50,969 bases of DNA from Methanocorpusculum parvum (GCA_015063085.1 SUTD01000008.1:1-50969); one strand, 5' to 3'. Shown: positions 8,303 to 16,358, counted from the stretch's first letter. Notes: generated by a model not told the origin, from the sequence alone. Made by a program: numbers and translations.

Positions 8303-10177
8303 TTAGATAAACAGCATAAACCCGAGATTACACAGCGCCCCGATGATAATTCCAAGCGACACCGTAAAGAGCGAGATTCCAATTGCTGTCTTTGCTCCAA
8401 GCTGTTTTCCAAGAACCGCGATTGTTGAGATGCACGGAACAAACAGCACGCAGACTAAGGCAAAGATATAGAGCTGCGGGGCAGTCATAATTGTCAGCAG
8501 ATCAGCAGAACCTCCCATGACAGCCAGGGTTTCGAATGCCATCTCTTTTCTAAGAATTCCAAACAGCAGCGCAGTAAATGCAAAGCCCGGAATGCCTAAG
8601 ACCACCTCGGATACAGGGCCTATGAAGGATTCGAAGAGCTCCACCCATCCCCAGTGCTCGAAGAGACCAAGGAAGATGCTGCTCACCAGAAGAAGCGGCA
8701 TGGCGATGTATAAGAACTCTTTCAGCCTCAGCCATGCCTTCTTGAAGACATACTTCGGAATCGGACGGCGGAGCTTTGACATCTCCAGAATCATGCCGAA
8801 CTGCTCTCCGGGCGTTACCTTCGAGAGCACACAGCCGGCGATAAATACCAGAACAAATACGATTGCATAAATCGAAAATGCCGCGCCGATGCCGATGAAG
8901 GATGCGACAACTCCGGAGATGACAACCGTTCTTGCAGAGCAGGGAAGCATGGTGACCAGAACCGAGGAGATGAATCTGCTGCGTTTTGTCGGAAGCAGAC
9001 TGGTACTCATCACGGCAGGGACAGTGCAGCCGAACGAGAGAACAAACGGAATAATTCCCTGTCCGTGCAGACCTAAACGGTGCATGAAACGGTCCGCTAA
9101 GAATGCCGCACGCGTCAGATAGCCGGTGTCTTCCAGGATTGAGATGAAGATGAAGAAGAGGAAGACGTAGGGGAATGCGATTCCAAGACCGGCAGTGATT
9201 GCCAGAATAACAGAGCCGCCGACGGTGTCTACAATTGCCGGAAGGCCTAACGCATGGAACGGCTCTTCGATGTAGGTTGTCATGAGCGTGACAATGCTTT
9301 CCTCTAAAAATCCGCCGACTTTGAACACAATCAGCAGAACAGCAAGCATGGTCAGAATCAGAATCGGGATGCCAGGAAAACTTCTGGTCAAAAGCGAGTC
9401 AAGGTCGCGGCGTTTCTTTTTCGGGATGTCTGAGGTTACTTCTTTTGCAATTCCGGCTGCGGTATAGTATCGGTTTTCGCGGACAATCTGCAGCGGAGAC
9501 ATCGCATGGAGTTTTTCAATCTCCTCTCCCATGACCCCTGCGATGTCGCAGATTTCTTCCGGGATTGTGGAAAGACTGATTCCTTCCAGTGCAAAGAGTG
9601 CTTCCGCATCGGATATGGGCTGAATTTCCTTTAGAGAATCTTTTGCCGCTTTGATGTGCTCATCTAAGCTTGTTGCCTGTTTTGCCGGCTTGAGGTTTCC
9701 TTTGACGATGGTTTCTGCTAAGACATCCAGGTTCTTTCCTTCGGTTGCGACCGTTTTGATGAAGGGTATGCCGAAGATTTCGGTCAGGCGGTCTGCGTCA
9801 ATCAGTTTTCCTGCCTTTTCCGCATCATCGGTCATGTTGAGGACGGCTAAGACCGGTTTTCCAAAGTCTGCGACCTGCAGGAGGAGGAAGAGGTTCTTTT
9901 CAAGCGCTGCCGAGTCGAGGATGACGACAAAGAGGTCGGGATTTTCCGATGCGATGTACTCTCTGACCATCTGTTCTTCAACCGAGTCTCCGGCAAGCGA
10001 GTAGATTCCGGGAAGATCGGTGACGGTGAACTCCTCTCCCGCATGTTTTACCGGCCCCGTCTGAACGGTTACGGTGGTTCCCGGGTAGTTGCTGATTTCA
10101 ACGCCAAGTCCGGTTAAGGCGTTGAAGATAATGGATTTTCCGACATTCGGGTTTCCCAGAAGAACTGCTTTTTTCAT
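8303..10177 (-). CDS. feoB: Ferrous iron transport protein B (FeoB)
   Basis: GTP-gated ferrous iron uptake permease, 624 aa. The N-terminal G domain shows G1 GNPNVGKS, G3 DLPG and G4 NMTD. The C-terminal half has the Gate domains with conserved Cys/Pro stretches (FGCTVPAVMSTSLLP and MLPCSARTVVISG) and about ten membrane segments. The ATG at 10177 is chosen because it places MKKAVLLGNPNVGKS at the start as in the family. It also overlaps the stop of the upstream regulator gene (ATGA), which indicates translational coupling. No free-standing feoA is present; the FeoA fold is supplied by the C-terminal domain of the adjoining regulator. Confidence 0.96.
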   Translation of the reverse strand: MKKAVLLGNPNVGKSIIFNALTGLGVEISNYPGTTVTVQTGPVKHAGEEFTVTDLPGIYSLAGDSVEEQMVREYIASENPDLFVVILDSAALEKNLFLLLQVADFGKPVLAVLNMTDDAEKAGKLIDADRLTEIFGIPFIKTVATEGKNLDVLAETIVKGNLKPAKQATSLDEHIKAAKDSLKEIQPISDAEALFALEGISLSTIPEEICDIAGVMGEEIEKLHAMSPLQIVRENRYYTAAGIAKEVTSDIPKKKRRDLDSLLTRSFPGIPILILTMLAVLLIVFKVGGFLEESIVTLMTTYIEEPFHALGLPAIVDTVGGSVILAITAGLGIAFPYVFLFFIFISILEDTGYLTRAAFLADRFMHRLGLHGQGIIPFVLSFGCTVPAVMSTSLLPTKRSRFISSVLVTMLPCSARTVVISGVVASFIGIGAAFSIYAIVFVLVFIAGCVLSKVTPGEQFGMILEMSKLRRPIPKYVFKKAWLRLKEFLYIAMPLLLVSSIFLGLFEHWGWVELFESFIGPVSEVVLGIPGFAFTALLFGILRKEMAFETLAVMGGSADLLTIMTAPQLYIFALVCVLFVPCISTIAVLGKQLGAKTAIGISLFTVSLGIIIGALCNLGFMLFI

Positions 10178-10818
10178 GGAGCCGAGCACCTCTCGACCAT
10201 GATGCTGGATGCAACCTCCGGACTTAAGGCGATTTCGCACTCTTTGACTTTGACGACCACTGCATTGTTTCCAAGCCTTCTGCGAAGCGTAATCAGTTCT
10301 CCGGGGATGATTCCCATGTCAAGGAGTCTGCTGTGTTTTCCAAACTCCTGAATGGATGCGACATGTAATAGTGCGCCTTCTGCGCATTCCACAAGCGGTA
10401 CCAGCGGGCTTTTTTCGGTGAGTTTTTTGTGATCGGTATACTCGGCATCTCTGTTCTGCGGGACGGTTTTGTCGAGGAAGGAGTCGAGTTTGTTGATGGT
10501 TTCAGTGGATATTTTATGTTCGAGCCGGCAGGCTTCTTCAGATGCAGCATCCGGTTTGTGTCCAAGGACGTTTGTGAGGAAGTTTTCGAGAACCGCGTGT
10601 TTTCTGGCAACGGATTCTGCTTTTTTCTGGCCGGTTTCGCTGAGATAGAGTCCTCTGTCGTCTTCTAAGAGACAGCCGTTTTCCTTGAGTCTGGACAGCG
10701 CGGAGTTGAATGCTTCTTTTCCGCGGGATTCGAGTTCTGCAAGGTCTGCCCTGCTTGTCCGTTCCTTTTTGAGATTGAGGATTTCTTCTAATATATCTTC
10801 GGGAAGGTCTGCCCGCAT
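10174..10818 (-). CDS. DtxR/MntR-family metal-dependent regulator with C-terminal FeoA domain
   Basis: A 214-aa predicted iron- or manganese-responsive repressor. Residues 1-70 form a winged helix, 70-140 a dimerisation/metal-binding region with EEACRLEH-type ligands, and about 142-212 an SH3-like FeoA domain (LLDMGIIPGELITLRRRLGNNAVVVKV). It overlaps feoB by four bases (ATGA), so it probably controls its own operon in response to Fe(II). The FeoA domain may also act in cis on FeoB, which is inference. Which metal it senses cannot be read from the sequence. Confidence 0.9.
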   Translation of the reverse strand: MRADLPEDILEEILNLKKERTSRADLAELESRGKEAFNSALSRLKENGCLLEDDRGLYLSETGQKKAESVARKHAVLENFLTNVLGHKPDAASEEACRLEHKISTETINKLDSFLDKTVPQNRDAEYTDHKKLTEKSPLVPLVECAEGALLHVASIQEFGKHSRLLDMGIIPGELITLRRRLGNNAVVVKVKECEIALSPEVASSIMVERCSAP

Positions 10819-10840
10819 GATACAGTATTAGCAGTGAATC

Positions 10841-10850
10841 CTTATTAATC
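10841..10850 (-). promoter_or_regulatory. TATA-like element of the dtxR-feoB operon
   Basis: On the minus strand GATTAATAAG lies about 26 nt before the regulator's ATG, so the transcript would start at or next to the start codon (leaderless). The intervening CACTGCTAATACTG could include an operator, but I see no clear palindrome. Confidence 0.35.
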
Positions 10851-10857
10851 CGTGCAG

Positions 10858-11547
10858 TTACTTCTTTTTCAGCCGGTCAAGCAGTGTGTGCGGGCGTTCT
10901 AAAGGTGTGCAGTTCTCCGCAAATCTGCATCGTTTGCATTTGTCGCCTCTGATCGGACGCGGGATTTCCCCGCGCCGGACTTTTTCTACTTCTTTGAGCG
11001 CGGTTAAAAACAGCCGTTTGTCCGACGGCGAGAGCACAACACTTCTGACAGTGCCGGAGCCTAAGTATTCGATTCTGCCGTAGAACTCTTTTCCGTACAT
11101 CTCCTCTAAGCAGATTGAGTAGCAGACTGCCTGAAGTCTGTCTGAGGCATATACTCCGTGGGTTGGGGCTTTTCCGCCTTTTACAATCGAGAAGCTGTCA
11201 TCAAAAACCCGGTCGACACGCCCGTGTATATTGTATTTCCCGGAATCCACCTGCATGTCATAGGTGAGTGCCTGCCGCCACATGACTTTGCTGCAGACCT
11301 CTATCATTTCGTCAAGGACACGGAATGCTTCATCTCCGCAGTCTTTGATTGTCAGTTTCAGTTCTTCACGGATTTTTTCCCGGTCGAATTCTTCGTCTCC
11401 TAAATGGTAGGAGAGCTGTTTTGCAACTGAGTATCGAAGCGGTTCGGAAAAATACGCAGGGGATGACTTTGCGAGGTAGAGCTGCATGGGGCACACTGAT
11501 GCTCTGAGGATGTCGCTGACGGAGACGGAGTTTTCAGGCATATCCAA
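10858..11547 (-). CDS. Cas4-like PD-(D/E)XK nuclease, stand-alone
   Basis: A 229-aa protein of the Cas4/RecB-like (DUF83) nuclease family. The four iron-sulfur cysteines are present: C19 near the N terminus and C204, C207, C213 at the C terminus. Nuclease motifs are H48, D112 (in GRVDRVF), K123 and Q139xxxY143. The acidic residue normally two before the Lys ([DE]xK) is replaced by Ile121, so activity may be reduced or use a shifted acidic residue (D116 or D117). No CRISPR array or cas1/cas2 genes are visible in the window, so a repair role or a defence role without CRISPR is more likely than spacer acquisition. It lies downstream of tRNA-Thr on the opposite strand. Confidence 0.78.
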   Translation of the reverse strand: MDMPENSVSVSDILRASVCPMQLYLAKSSPAYFSEPLRYSVAKQLSYHLGDEEFDREKIREELKLTIKDCGDEAFRVLDEMIEVCSKVMWRQALTYDMQVDSGKYNIHGRVDRVFDDSFSIVKGGKAPTHGVYASDRLQAVCYSICLEEMYGKEFYGRIEYLGSGTVRSVVLSPSDKRLFLTALKEVEKVRRGEIPRPIRGDKCKRCRFAENCTPLERPHTLLDRLKKK

Positions 11548-11654
11548 TGATGATATTTTATTTGCTGTATGGTATTAATGATTTTGGCGGGAGCAGTTTT
11601 TGAGTTAGGCAATCTATTTATTCTCCCGAAGTTAATGTGTATAAGCAACTTTTT

Positions 11655-11726
11655 GCCGTTGTGGCTTAGCGGTATAGCGGCTGATTCGTAATCAGCAGGC
11701 CGGGGGTTCAAGTCCCCCCAGCGGCT
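11655..11726 (+). tRNA. tRNA-Thr (anticodon CGU)
   Basis: A full cloverleaf can be folded. The acceptor is GCCGTTG/CAGCGGC with one G-U pair, the anticodon stem GCTGA/TCAGC carries loop TTCGTAA, and the T stem GGGGG/CCCCC carries loop TTCAAGT. The anticodon CGT reads ACG. Length 72 with discriminator U and no intron; CCA is not encoded. Confidence 0.93.
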
Positions 11727-12157
11727 CTTTTCTTAAACTCAATTTGTTCTTAAGGTACTTTCATAATCATCCAATTATAATGTAATAATGTCCTCTCTTT
11801 TTCACTTGGAAAATGAGTGGGCAAAAACTGCAAAGGTTTCAGAGTTATGAAATCCTCTGACAAATACTCACTCAATCTTTCGATAAATTTGGAATTAGTC
11901 ACTCCAAATCCGGAAGACGTAACGATGTTGACTAAGATGATTTTCTGGAGAATTCTTCTCCCCATAATCATCTTTAGTCAATGTCTGTGGAAAAAAGATA
12001 TTTATCTCTTGAAGACAATAGTATCTTGAGTATTTGTTACGCAGTTAAGGAGCGGGGGTTTGACTAACCCCAAATTCCTGACTTTTTCCAAGTCCATCTA
12101 TTTTCTTATCTTCTTAAAAGGAAATCTACAATACATTGCAGACGAATATTACTATCA
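11727..12157. other. AT-rich intergenic stretch after tRNA-Thr
   Basis: There are 431 bases without a secure gene. Two overlapping frames exist, minus 11750-11971 (73 codons) and plus 11817-12029 (70 codons), but neither has a recognisable family or ribosome-binding site. The AT-rich composition next to a tRNA gene could reflect a decayed insertion. A stem GGGGTT/AACCCC (12055-12071) lies about 90 bases before ycaO. Confidence 0.45.
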
Positions 12158-13378
12158 ATGATAGAGCTGCATTCTTCTCCGAAGGTCTATCGCGGATGGA
12201 CCGAGCGGAGCTGTACTCCAGAAGAAACTCTTAAACGCATTGAACAGTTCGTCCCGGACGCAGGAATTACCCGTGTGGCAGACATCACAGACCTTGACCG
12301 CATTGGAATTCCGGTCTACTCCTGTATCCGGCCTGCGGCAGCCGAGGGAGCTATTTCCGTGTACAATGGAAAAGGCGGAACCGAAGCGGAGGCAAAGGTT
12401 GCCGGAATTATGGAGGGAATCGAGCGGTACAGCGCAGAGGCTATTCCCCGCGATATTTCTACTGTGTCCTATGCGGATATGCGAATCAACGGGCAAAACC
12501 CGATTAATCCGGAAGACCTCATCTTACCGGTGACCGCTGATTCGACACAGGATCTTCCGTGGGTTAAGGGATGGGATCTTGTAAACAACGAGGAGGTGGC
12601 TGTCCCGTTCTGTGCAGTTGTGCATCCGAATCCGTACTATATGCCGACTCTTTTCCGCTCAAGCTCGAATGGCGTTGCTTCCGGAAACACGCTGGAAGAG
12701 GCAATCTTCTATGCCTTAACCGAGGTTATCGAGCGTGATTCCTGGTCTCTTGTCGAGACTACCAGAAACACCGGAAAGAAGCTGACCGACCTTCCGCCAC
12801 GGGTTGCCGAGATGGCAGAGAAGTTTACCAAAGCAGGAGTTGAGGTAACACTTCGAAACATTACCTCCGATATCGGCATTCCCACAATCGCTGCAGTTGC
12901 AGACGATGTGCAGATGAAAGATCCGCGTCTTTTGATGATCGGCATGGGAACTCACACGAATCCGGAGATCGCAATGATTCGTGCTCTCTCCGAGGTTGCA
13001 CAGAGCAGGGCTACGCAGATTCACGGTGCCCGCGAGGATGCAACGATTGCTCAGTTCCGCGAGATGATGGGCTATGACCGCGTCAAGCGTATGAATGCCT
13101 ACTGGTTCAAAGGGGATGAGTATGAGCCGGCATCGGCTGTTGAGTCCTGTGCAACGGATGATTTCAAGACTGATATCGAGGAGATTGTCTCGCGTCTTGC
13201 AGCAGCAGGTCTTGACCGGGTGATTGTCTGCGATTTAACCGATCCGGAGATTCAGATTCCGGTTGTCCGCGTAATTGTGCCGGGTCTGGAATGCTTTACG
13301 ATTGATAACGAAAGAAGAGGCCAGAGGTGCCGCGATGCCGAATATCGTCATTTTCACCGCGCCAAGTCTTCCGCCTGA
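12158..13378 (+). CDS. ycaO: YcaO-type McrA-glycine thioamidation protein
   Basis: An ATP-dependent cyclodehydratase-fold enzyme, 406 aa. In methanogens the YcaO-TfuA pair is needed to make the thioglycine of McrA, the catalytic subunit of methyl-coenzyme M reductase. Visible ATP/Mg-binding YcaO motifs include AEAKVAGIMEGIERYSAE (about 78-95), EEAIFYALTEVIERDSW (about 180-196) and IRALSEVAQSRATQ. The family normally ends soon after VPGLE; here about 25 extra residues run 44 bases into tfuA, an unusually long overlap. The ATG at 12158 gives the usual short N terminus before SSPKVYRG. Confidence 0.9.
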   Translation: MIELHSSPKVYRGWTERSCTPEETLKRIEQFVPDAGITRVADITDLDRIGIPVYSCIRPAAAEGAISVYNGKGGTEAEAKVAGIMEGIERYSAEAIPRDISTVSYADMRINGQNPINPEDLILPVTADSTQDLPWVKGWDLVNNEEVAVPFCAVVHPNPYYMPTLFRSSSNGVASGNTLEEAIFYALTEVIERDSWSLVETTRNTGKKLTDLPPRVAEMAEKFTKAGVEVTLRNITSDIGIPTIAAVADDVQMKDPRLLMIGMGTHTNPEIAMIRALSEVAQSRATQIHGAREDATIAQFREMMGYDRVKRMNAYWFKGDEYEPASAVESCATDDFKTDIEEIVSRLAAAGLDRVIVCDLTDPEIQIPVVRVIVPGLECFTIDNERRGQRCRDAEYRHFHRAKSSA

Positions 13379-13976
13379 GGAAGCACGGGAATATCTGCCG
13401 GATGCAGATATCCGCCCTCCTGCAAAACGCGGGGATGTAACGGCAGCCGCAGCTTCCGGAGCTGAGGTTATCGTTATTATAGACGGCGTTTTCTTCCAGA
13501 ACGAGTCGGTTGGACACAAGGAGATTTTAGCAGCTCTCCGCTCCGGTGTCAAATTTTACGGCTCGTCATCGATGGGCGCACTTCGTGCCGCAGAGATGGA
13601 GACCTTCGGTATGGTCGGTGTTGGAAAAATCTTTGAGGCCTACAAGTCAGGAAAAATTGTGGCCGATGATGAGGTTGGCCTTCTCTATGATCCGGAGTCC
13701 GGCATGGCCTTGTCGGATCCGATGGTAAATATGCGGGCGAGTTTTGCCCGCGGTGTAGAGGAGGGTTTCCTCACTTCCGAAGAGGAAGCAGCGCTTCTGA
13801 AAACCTGTAAGGGAATCTACTATCCGGACAGAACCTACCGGCGGGTAATCAAGGAGTCTCCGCTTGATGAGGAGAAGAAGAAGGCGCTTCTTTCCTGGCT
13901 GAAGACGAATGCGGTTGACCAGAAGCATGAGGATGCAAAGGCCTGCCTTTCGCTTGTGAGGGAAATCTATGCCTGA
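13335..13976 (+). CDS. tfuA: TfuA-related McrA-glycine thioamidation protein
   Basis: Partner of YcaO, 213 aa, thought to deliver or activate sulfide for thioamide formation on McrA. The family core is visible: DGVFFQNESVGHKEI, then YGSSSMGALRAAEME (about 76-90), then DDEVGLLYDPESG. The ATG at 13335 is chosen because it begins directly at the conserved PNIVIFTAPSLPP strand; an upstream frame extends 20 codons further but lies wholly inside ycaO. It overlaps ycaO by 44 bases and thiF by 8 bases, so the three genes are very likely co-translated. Confidence 0.9.
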   Translation: MPNIVIFTAPSLPPEEAREYLPDADIRPPAKRGDVTAAAASGAEVIVIIDGVFFQNESVGHKEILAALRSGVKFYGSSSMGALRAAEMETFGMVGVGKIFEAYKSGKIVADDEVGLLYDPESGMALSDPMVNMRASFARGVEEGFLTSEEEAALLKTCKGIYYPDRTYRRVIKESPLDEEKKKALLSWLKTNAVDQKHEDAKACLSLVREIYA

Positions 13977-14685
13977 GCGCTATGCACGGCAGATTCCGTT
14001 AATCGGAGAAGAGGGGCAGCGCCGCCTCGCTGAGGCAACGGTCTTCATTGCCGGAGCAGGCGGGCTTGGCTCTCCGGTTTCCATCTATTTAGCCGAAGCG
14101 GGCGTTGGCGGGATTCGCATCGCCGATTTGGATGTGGTTGATGAATCCAATCTGAATCGGCAGATTCTGCATCCGGCAGACCGGATTGGGATGCTTAAAG
14201 CTGAGTCTTCGAAGAAAACGCTTTCTGCTTTGAATCCTGAGTGCACGGTTACGGCATTCGCGGAAAAGATTGATGCGGATTCCATCCTCCGCATGGCAGA
14301 AGGGGCGGATTTAATCATCGACTGCATGGATAACTTCGAGACGCGCTATGTCTTAAACGAAGCATCCCGGAAGCTGAACATCCCGCTTCTGCACGGTGCG
14401 GTTACGGGTTTTTCTGGGCAGATTACGCTTATCATTCCAAATGAGACGCCGTGTCTTTCCTGTATCTTCCCGAAGGCGGAGACCGCTTCCTCTGCTCCGA
14501 TTCTTGGAGCAGCGGCAGGCGTTGTCGGCAGTATGCAGGCTTTGGAAGCAGTCCGCTTCCTTGTTGGGAAACCAACCCTTGCCGGAAAGCTTCTGCTCTA
14601 TGACGGGGCATCAAATGCGGTTGATATCTTTTCGGTGAAGAAGAGTCCGCGGTGTCAGGTGTGCGGAGAAACTGAAAACTTATAG
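13969..14685 (+). CDS. ThiF/MoeB/HesA-family adenylyltransferase
   Basis: An E1-like enzyme, 238 aa, that adenylates the C-terminal Gly of a small sulfur-carrier protein. Seen: the ATP-binding GAGGLGS (about 31-37), LNRQILH, the conserved DCMDNFETRYVLN, and two zinc CxxC pairs (PCLSC and RCQVC). It overlaps tfuA by eight bases. Family members serve thiamine, molybdopterin or tRNA-thiolation pathways. Its place here suggests instead, or in addition, sulfur supply for McrA thioglycine, which is inference from context. No ThiS/MoaD-like small carrier gene is visible beside it. Confidence 0.9.
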   Translation: MPERYARQIPLIGEEGQRRLAEATVFIAGAGGLGSPVSIYLAEAGVGGIRIADLDVVDESNLNRQILHPADRIGMLKAESSKKTLSALNPECTVTAFAEKIDADSILRMAEGADLIIDCMDNFETRYVLNEASRKLNIPLLHGAVTGFSGQITLIIPNETPCLSCIFPKAETASSAPILGAAAGVVGSMQALEAVRFLVGKPTLAGKLLLYDGASNAVDIFSVKKSPRCQVCGETENL

Positions 14686-14709
14686 CCTCAGGGGAAAAAA
14701 TAGTAAGGT

Positions 14710-14964
14710 ATGGCAAAAAAACTCACCCGTTCCCCAACTCACCGGTTAATCGGCGGAGTGTGCGGAGGGATTGCGGATTACGGCGGAATTTCTCCGTGGA
14801 TTATTCGTCTGATATTCATTATCGTTTTCATCCTCCCGATTCCGTTCAGCCGTTTTGTGGTGCTTGCGGCATATATTGTTCTCTGGATTGCCCTTCCGCT
14901 TGGGACTTCCAGAAAACAGTTGGATCCAAATACTATTGATGCGGAGTTTGAGGTTAAAGAGTGA
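14710..14964 (+). CDS. PspC-domain membrane protein
   Basis: An 84-aa protein with one PspC domain: a basic N terminus (KKLTRSPTHR), the signature LIGGVCGGIADY, then a hydrophobic hairpin (about residues 32-60). PspC proteins take part in envelope-stress responses in bacteria; the archaeal role is unknown. Its stop overlaps the GTG start of the next gene (GTGA), so the two are coupled. Confidence 0.88.
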   Translation: MAKKLTRSPTHRLIGGVCGGIADYGGISPWIIRLIFIIVFILPIPFSRFVVLAAYIVLWIALPLGTSRKQLDPNTIDAEFEVKE

Positions 14965-15566
14965 AACCTCCAAGGGATGATAATGATTTAACGGATCCGC
15001 CGTTTTATCTGCCGCAGTTTGAGGAGGCTTACCGCTACATCATCGATAAATATGCGATAGCTCCGCGTGATGTGGGAATCTTTATTCCCTGTGCTGTTCG
15101 AAAACCGTACAGCGCAAGCCCTTCGCATCAGCTTTTCCATAAGCTGTTTGCACAGGTTTTTCCTGATTCGTCAAAATATCATGTGACGATTTTCGGCACC
15201 TGCGGAACTGTTCCGGCAGAGCTTGAACTGATGTATCCGTTTGCGCATTATCATTATATGCTTGGAAATGTGAAGGATCAGAAGATAAAAGACGATTTCC
15301 TGGAAATCGAGACGCGGCGTCTAATCGGCTATCTGGAAAAGACGAAGGATGTCTATGCACACCGGATTGCGTACTGTATCGGGGTTTTCCGAAGAGCCAT
15401 GGAGGCTGCAGTTGAGGCAACCGGAATCAATGTGGAGATTTATCCAACCCAGCCGGTTATCGATAAGCTCTATGATGCTGACTGTCCGTTTCCGGAGGGC
15501 AGTCTTTCAATGCAGGCATACTTGGATGAGTTCCGCGCAGCACTGACAGAGATGAGGGATAGATAA
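14961..15566 (+). CDS. Stand-alone ArcS-type (DUF5591) domain protein, probable archaeosine synthase part
   Basis: A 201-aa protein starting at GTG. It contains PCAVRKPYSASPSH (about residues 34-47), an exact fit to the PCx3KPYx2Sx2H motif that marks archaeosine synthase, the enzyme that converts preQ0 at tRNA position 15 towards archaeosine. In many archaea this domain is part of a larger TGT-like protein with a PUA domain; here it stands alone, so a separate gene may supply the tRNA-binding part. It is coupled to the PspC gene by a four-base overlap and is one base from the following IMPACT gene. The function is inferred from the motif. Confidence 0.75.
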   Translation: MKPPRDDNDLTDPPFYLPQFEEAYRYIIDKYAIAPRDVGIFIPCAVRKPYSASPSHQLFHKLFAQVFPDSSKYHVTIFGTCGTVPAELELMYPFAHYHYMLGNVKDQKIKDDFLEIETRRLIGYLEKTKDVYAHRIAYCIGVFRRAMEAAVEATGINVEIYPTQPVIDKLYDADCPFPEGSLSMQAYLDEFRAALTEMRDR

Positions 15567-15567
15567 T

Positions 15568-15945
15568 ATGGCAGTTCGTGAAGTATCGGTTGTCCGTCTG
15601 GACGAGAAGAAGTCGAAGTTTTATGCACATCTCTATGAGATTGATACGCCGGATGATGTGATGGAGGTCAGAGCAATCCACGATAAGCTCTACAAGAAGG
15701 CGGCACACCACTGTTATGCGGTTGTGTGCGGAAATTTTACGGACAGCAGAGCTGACGGAGAGGTAGGTTCTCCGGGGCGTGCTTTGGCTGAAGTGATGGA
15801 GCGGCATAATTTAGGCTCTCATGTGCTGATGGTGTCCCGGATTTTCGGCGGCATTAAGCTTGGGCCGGCAGGGGTTGCCAGGGCTTTTCGCGAGGCAGGC
15901 AACGGAGCTGTTGTTGAGTATCAGGCTCACCGCCCGAAGTTATAA
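15568..15945 (+). CDS. IMPACT/YigZ-family protein, N-terminal domain only
   Basis: A 125-aa protein with the UPF0029/Impact N-terminal fold: KKAAHHCYAVVCG, then DGEVGSPGRALAEVMERHNL, then VSRIFGGIKLGPAGVARAF. Bacterial YigZ proteins are about 200 aa and carry a second ferredoxin-like domain, which is absent here. Eukaryotic IMPACT affects translational control through Gcn2; no such role is known in archaea. It starts one base after the ArcS-like gene. Confidence 0.87.
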   Translation: MAVREVSVVRLDEKKSKFYAHLYEIDTPDDVMEVRAIHDKLYKKAAHHCYAVVCGNFTDSRADGEVGSPGRALAEVMERHNLGSHVLMVSRIFGGIKLGPAGVARAFREAGNGAVVEYQAHRPKL

Positions 15946-15970
15946 ATTCTTTTAACCACTATTTTTCTGT

Positions 15971-16159
15971 ATGACAAATACGCTTCTGACCTGTCCGTTA
16001 TCAGGAAAGACCTGTTCTGCAAATGAATGTATGTGGTGGGATGCCGAGTGGAAGGACTGTTCGGTGCCGGTGCTTGTAAAATATTTGCGGGCTGCGGATG
16101 TCCGGGCAACGTTTGACCACAATGTGCCGGCGGAGTTTTTGGAAGGCGAGAGGAAGTAA
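15971..16159 (+). CDS. Small Cys-rich hypothetical protein
   Basis: A 62-aa protein with four Cys in the first half (LTCPLSGKTCSANECMWW and DC), compatible with a small metal-binding fold. It follows the IMPACT gene by 25 nt on the same strand and shows normal codon use for the region. I do not recognise a family. Confidence 0.55.
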   Translation: MTNTLLTCPLSGKTCSANECMWWDAEWKDCSVPVLVKYLRAADVRATFDHNVPAEFLEGERK

Positions 16160-16265
16160 TTTATCTCTTGTTCCTTCTTTTTTGAAAAGTGGTTTCCTGT
16201 TGTGGTGTGCGTTCTCTTTTTTTGTTTTTGTATTCAGATGTTTTCTAAATATTTTTGGGAAAATT

Positions 16266-16322
16266 GGGGTGCGGGGCGGCGACTCCGGCGCGGAGCCGCC
16301 CGCGGTGGGGATATCTTCTGCA
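16266..16322 (+). repeat. Inverted repeat, left copy, bounding the McrBC cassette
   Basis: A 57-bp GC-rich sequence in AT-rich surroundings, from GGGGTGCGG to GATATCTTCTGCA. It matches the reverse complement of 19648-19704 at 51 of 57 positions. The centre is itself palindromic (GCGGAG / CTCCGG-type pairing). It lies 37 bp beyond the mcrC stop codon. Confidence 0.85.
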
Positions 16323-16358
16323 AAGCTAAGATTAGACTCTTATCTCCCTCATCTCAGA

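Noticed and set aside
10858-11547. A CRISPR-Cas locus suggested by the Cas4-like gene
   Set aside because: No direct-repeat array and no cas1, cas2 or effector genes are visible anywhere in the window.
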